Of a stretch of 60,235 nt of DNA, positions 57,794-60,235 are shown one piece after another. The stretch's first letter is position 1. The number at the start of each line of letters is the position of its first letter. The notes under the pieces are model-generated. The model did not search any database, was not told the origin of the DNA, and saw nothing but the letters and a program-made list of their open reading frames with translations. The position numbers were made by a program, and so were the translations under genes. Source of the DNA: an uncultured Candidatus Saccharibacteria bacterium (GTDB taxonomy: Bacteria > Patescibacteriota > Saccharimonadia > Saccharimonadales > Saccharimonadaceae); contig CAMYZS010000007.1 in NCBI GenBank assembly GCA_947303945.1, forward strand, positions 1 to 60,235. Direction: 5' to 3'.

Positions 57794-57797
57794 CAAC

Positions 57798-57828
57798 AAA
57801 AACGCCTAGCGAATACTAGGCATTTTTT
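57798..57828 (-). terminator. pnp terminator
   Basis: Minus strand AAAAAATGCCTAG-TATTCG-CTAGGCGTTTTT, 12 nt after the pnp stop. Confidence 0.85.
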
Positions 57829-57839
57829 GCTTATTCTTT

Positions 57840-60026
57840 TTAGGCTTTTTGATTAACGCCCTTCATGGATAGGCTGAGACGCCCCTTATCATCAATGGCA
57901 TCCAGACGAACTTTAATCTCATCGCCAACCTGGAGTGCGTCCGTAACCTTAGCAAGACGCTTATCGCTGATTTGCGAAATATGAAGCATGCCGTCGATTC
58001 CTGGTAGAATGTTCACAAATGCACCAAAGTCTTTAATGGAAACGACTTTACCATTATAAATCTTGCCTGGCTCTGGCTCTTCAACGAGAGACTTAATCCA
58101 ATTGAGGGCTTTCTCAATTTTCTCCGCATCAACGGCTGAAACTGTAATGAGGCCGTTTTCTTCAATATTAATCTCCGCGCCAGTCTCGGCGGTAATTTTA
58201 TTAATAGTCTCACCGCCCTTGCCGATAATCGTACCAATCTTATCCGGGTTAATCATGAGTTTTTCAATGCGCGGAGCGTATGGGCTGAGATGATCGCGCG
58301 GACCATCGAGCACCGAAAGCATATGTTTCATAATAAACATACGTCCATCATGAGCTTTCTTGATAGCCTCGGAGAGTACGCTCACTGGTAGGCCATGCAC
58401 TTTCATGTCCATCTGGAGTGCTGTAATACCCTCAGTAGTACCAGTGACCTTGAAGTCCATGTCGCCAGCAAAATCTTCTGCATCCATAAGGTCAGTTAGG
58501 ACATACGGCTTATCGCCATCCATCATCAAGCCCATCGCGACACCGGCAACTGGGCGCTTTAGCGGTACGCCGGCATCCATCAAAGCAAGGCACGAGCTAC
58601 AAGTCGCGGCCATAGAAGTCGAACCATTCTGAGACATAATCTCCGTAACACTACGAATTGCATATGGAAAATCTTCCTCGCTCGGCAACACCGGTACCAA
58701 GGCACGCTCTGCTAGATAACCGTGGCCAATCTCGCGACGACCTGGACTACCGATGCGACCAACCTCGCCAACTGTATAGCTCGGCGCATTATAGTGGTGC
58801 ATATAACGGCGGACGCCGTCAGTAACTTCCATGGTGTCAACGAGCTGACCATAGCTAAGCGGAGCTAAGGTTACAATATTCATTGCCTGAGTGACACCAC
58901 GAGTAAAGAGGCTAGAGCCATGGCAGCGCGGCAAAATGCCAACCTGAGAACTGAGTGGACGAACCTCATCTAGCTTGCGACCATCTGGACGAACACCGTC
59001 CTCGATAATATGTTTGCGAACATCCTTCTTTACGGCAAGCTCGAAGGCTTCCGAGTAATCAGCGCGGAAGTGCTCGTCATAGTACTCGGTCTTAGTAGTC
59101 ATCTTTTCCTCGTCGGACATCTTATCGGTAACGCCAGCTTCTTCATCACTAATCTCTTGAGCAAATTCATCGTGCATTTGCCATTTAATTTCGTCAATCA
59201 ATTGATTTCGCTCGACCGTATTCTGAGTGCGAAGCTCATCGCCAAGCTTGCCAACCATCCATTCGTCAACTTTCTTTTGGACTTCTTCGCTCGGCAAAAC
59301 TAGGGTATATTCTTTTTCTTCGACACCAACCTTCTCGCGGAGTTCATTCTGGAGCTTGATCGCGGGTTGAATCATCTGAAGACCCCATTCGAGACCGCCA
59401 ATAATGACATCTTCTGGTACTTCATTGGCGCCAGCTTCAACCATAGTAATACCCGTATCTTTACCGGCAACCACGAGATCGAGATCGGAAGCTTCGCGCT
59501 CTTCTGGAGTTAAGAATGCCTTATATTCGCCATTGACGCGACCGATGCGGAGGCCGGCGATTGGCCCATCAAATGGAATGCCAGCTAGCATTAGTGCGCT
59601 GGAAGCGGCGATCATCGCGATAACGTCCGGACGAAAGCTCGGATCCATTGAAAGAACCGTGGTGACAACTTGAACTTCTTGGCGATAACCCTTCGGGAAT
59701 AGCGGGCGAATCGGACGGTCAATTAAGCGACCAATCAAGACGGCATTATCGGAAGGTTTTCCTTCGCGTTTGATAAATTTACTACTACTGATTTTGCCAG
59801 AAGCATAATATTTCTCTTCGTAGTCGATAGAGAGTGGGAAGAAGTCTTGCACGACTGGCTTGGTGCCAACCACAACCGAGCCGAGAATAACAGTATCGCC
59901 ATAGCTAACAAGCACAGAAGAAGTAGTGCGGAAGCCGACACGGTTTACCTCTAGACTAAGAGGACGACCGCAAAAATCAGTTTCCACCTTGAAAGTTTTC
60001 TTTCCGCTGGGATTAATAATATCCAT
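57840..60026 (-). CDS. pnp: Polyribonucleotide nucleotidyltransferase
   Basis: From ATG 60026 the protein has 728 residues: two RNase PH-like domains (TSSVLVSYGDTVILGSVV; GRPIR-type DRPIRPLFPKGY; EDGVRPDGRKLDEVRPLSS; FTRGVTQAMN; RREIGHGYLAERAL), a KH domain (KIGTIIGKGGETINKI) and an S1 domain (YNGKVVSIKDFGAFVNILPGIDG in part). It degrades RNA phosphorolytically. The longer frame to 60119 is rejected: an AAAGGA site lies just before 60026 and residues upstream do not look like PNPase. The leader is about 110 nt from an extended -10 TATAAT at 60145-60150. Confidence 0.96.
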   Translation of the reverse strand: MDIINPSGKKTFKVETDFCGRPLSLEVNRVGFRTTSSVLVSYGDTVILGSVVVGTKPVVQDFFPLSIDYEEKYYASGKISSSKFIKREGKPSDNAVLIGRLIDRPIRPLFPKGYRQEVQVVTTVLSMDPSFRPDVIAMIAASSALMLAGIPFDGPIAGLRIGRVNGEYKAFLTPEEREASDLDLVVAGKDTGITMVEAGANEVPEDVIIGGLEWGLQMIQPAIKLQNELREKVGVEEKEYTLVLPSEEVQKKVDEWMVGKLGDELRTQNTVERNQLIDEIKWQMHDEFAQEISDEEAGVTDKMSDEEKMTTKTEYYDEHFRADYSEAFELAVKKDVRKHIIEDGVRPDGRKLDEVRPLSSQVGILPRCHGSSLFTRGVTQAMNIVTLAPLSYGQLVDTMEVTDGVRRYMHHYNAPSYTVGEVGRIGSPGRREIGHGYLAERALVPVLPSEEDFPYAIRSVTEIMSQNGSTSMAATCSSCLALMDAGVPLKRPVAGVAMGLMMDGDKPYVLTDLMDAEDFAGDMDFKVTGTTEGITALQMDMKVHGLPVSVLSEAIKKAHDGRMFIMKHMLSVLDGPRDHLSPYAPRIEKLMINPDKIGTIIGKGGETINKITAETGAEINIEENGLITVSAVDAEKIEKALNWIKSLVEEPEPGKIYNGKVVSIKDFGAFVNILPGIDGMLHISQISDKRLAKVTDALQVGDEIKVRLDAIDDKGRLSLSMKGVNQKA

Positions 60027-60144
60027 AATATTCCTTTCTTCGAGAAAATAATAAGTATCCGTAGCCGTATTTTTGCGACCGCACCATAGGGGAGCGTTAC
60101 CGCAACGGGTATCTATCATTTTCTCGATATTTGATACTAGACAT

Positions 60145-60150
60145 ATTATA
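60145..60150 (-). promoter_or_regulatory. Extended -10 promoter of pnp
   Basis: Minus strand TGATATAAT; a TG one base before TATAAT can replace a weak -35. Confidence 0.55.
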
Positions 60151-60180
60151 TCATATCTTTCAAGGTTTTAGTGGGGTCTA

Positions 60181-60235
60181 CCTAAGTTAACATCTCAAGT
60201 GCAACAAAAAGCATCGTATTCTTAGTTCCTGTAAA
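60181..60235. repeat. Second copy of the IS30-like end, cut by the window edge
   Basis: CCTAAGTTAAC-x-T-x-TCAAGTGCAA (60181-60204) matches the left end of the element at 36244. The following bases also resemble it in order (CAAAAAG, CATC, CCTGT). A full insertion element may begin here. Confidence 0.5.

Overview
The window looks like chromosome from a very small-genome Gram-positive-type bacterium of the Patescibacteria (CPR), most likely Candidatus Saccharibacteria (TM7). The reasons are: almost only information-processing and envelope genes with no biosynthetic pathways; a monoderm-style envelope set (class A PBP, UppP, class B sortase, GH3 hexosaminidase, LemA/TPM); many small orphan membrane proteins; lineage-odd versions of universal proteins (LeuRS with an embedded Nudix domain, RpoC without zinc cysteines, a short ProRS); and UGA used as a true stop (for example uppP and grpE). 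The lineage is inferred from gene content, not from a phylogeny.

Layout. 1-8.4 kb is accessory: orphan membrane proteins, a decayed copy of a thioredoxin-like gene, a possible 2H-like protein, a DUF1963 protein, a LemA-TPM pair and a membrane rhodanese plus thioredoxin-like pair. 8.4-21.8 kb is core: hsp20 with a CIRCE operator, rsmD, the hrcA-grpE-trmD-recG run (second CIRCE), a nucleotide-kinase-like gene, lepA, and a sufS-like/DsbA-like/uppP operon. 21.8-25.3 kb is an accessory island: two paralogous orphan ORFs flank an IS200-type insertion, a repeat-containing acidic protein and an inactive-looking M78 (ImmA/IrrE-like) protein. 25.4-32.7 kb is rpoC and rpoB. 32.9-48.3 kb holds a roughly 20-TM protein, khpA, rpsP, rnc, a Nudix gene, nusB, rpmF, sortase B, leuS-Nudix, PBP1A, a PIN-TRAM protein, ldh and a dprA frame interrupted by two UGA codons. 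48.3-60.1 kb holds lysS, GH3, an ABC exporter, greA, proS, ftsK, an orphan membrane protein and pnp. The last about 55 bases enter a repeat resembling an IS30-type end, also present between rpsP and khpA.

Expression signals are unusually readable. Many genes at the head of a transcription unit have a sigma70-like -10 box ending only 6-8 nt before the start codon and no Shine-Dalgarno sequence, so their mRNAs should be leaderless or nearly so. Genes inside operons and most small accessory genes instead have strong AGGAGG-type sites and, for the accessory genes, leaders of about 50-170 nt. Compact hairpin terminators often abut the next promoter.

Functionally, HrcA probably represses itself and hsp20 through CIRCE. 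The transcription/RNA-processing set (RNAP, GreA, NusB, RNase III, PNPase, KhpA, PIN-TRAM) and the envelope set (UppP, PBP1A, GH3, sortase, LemA/TPM) are the two main functional themes.
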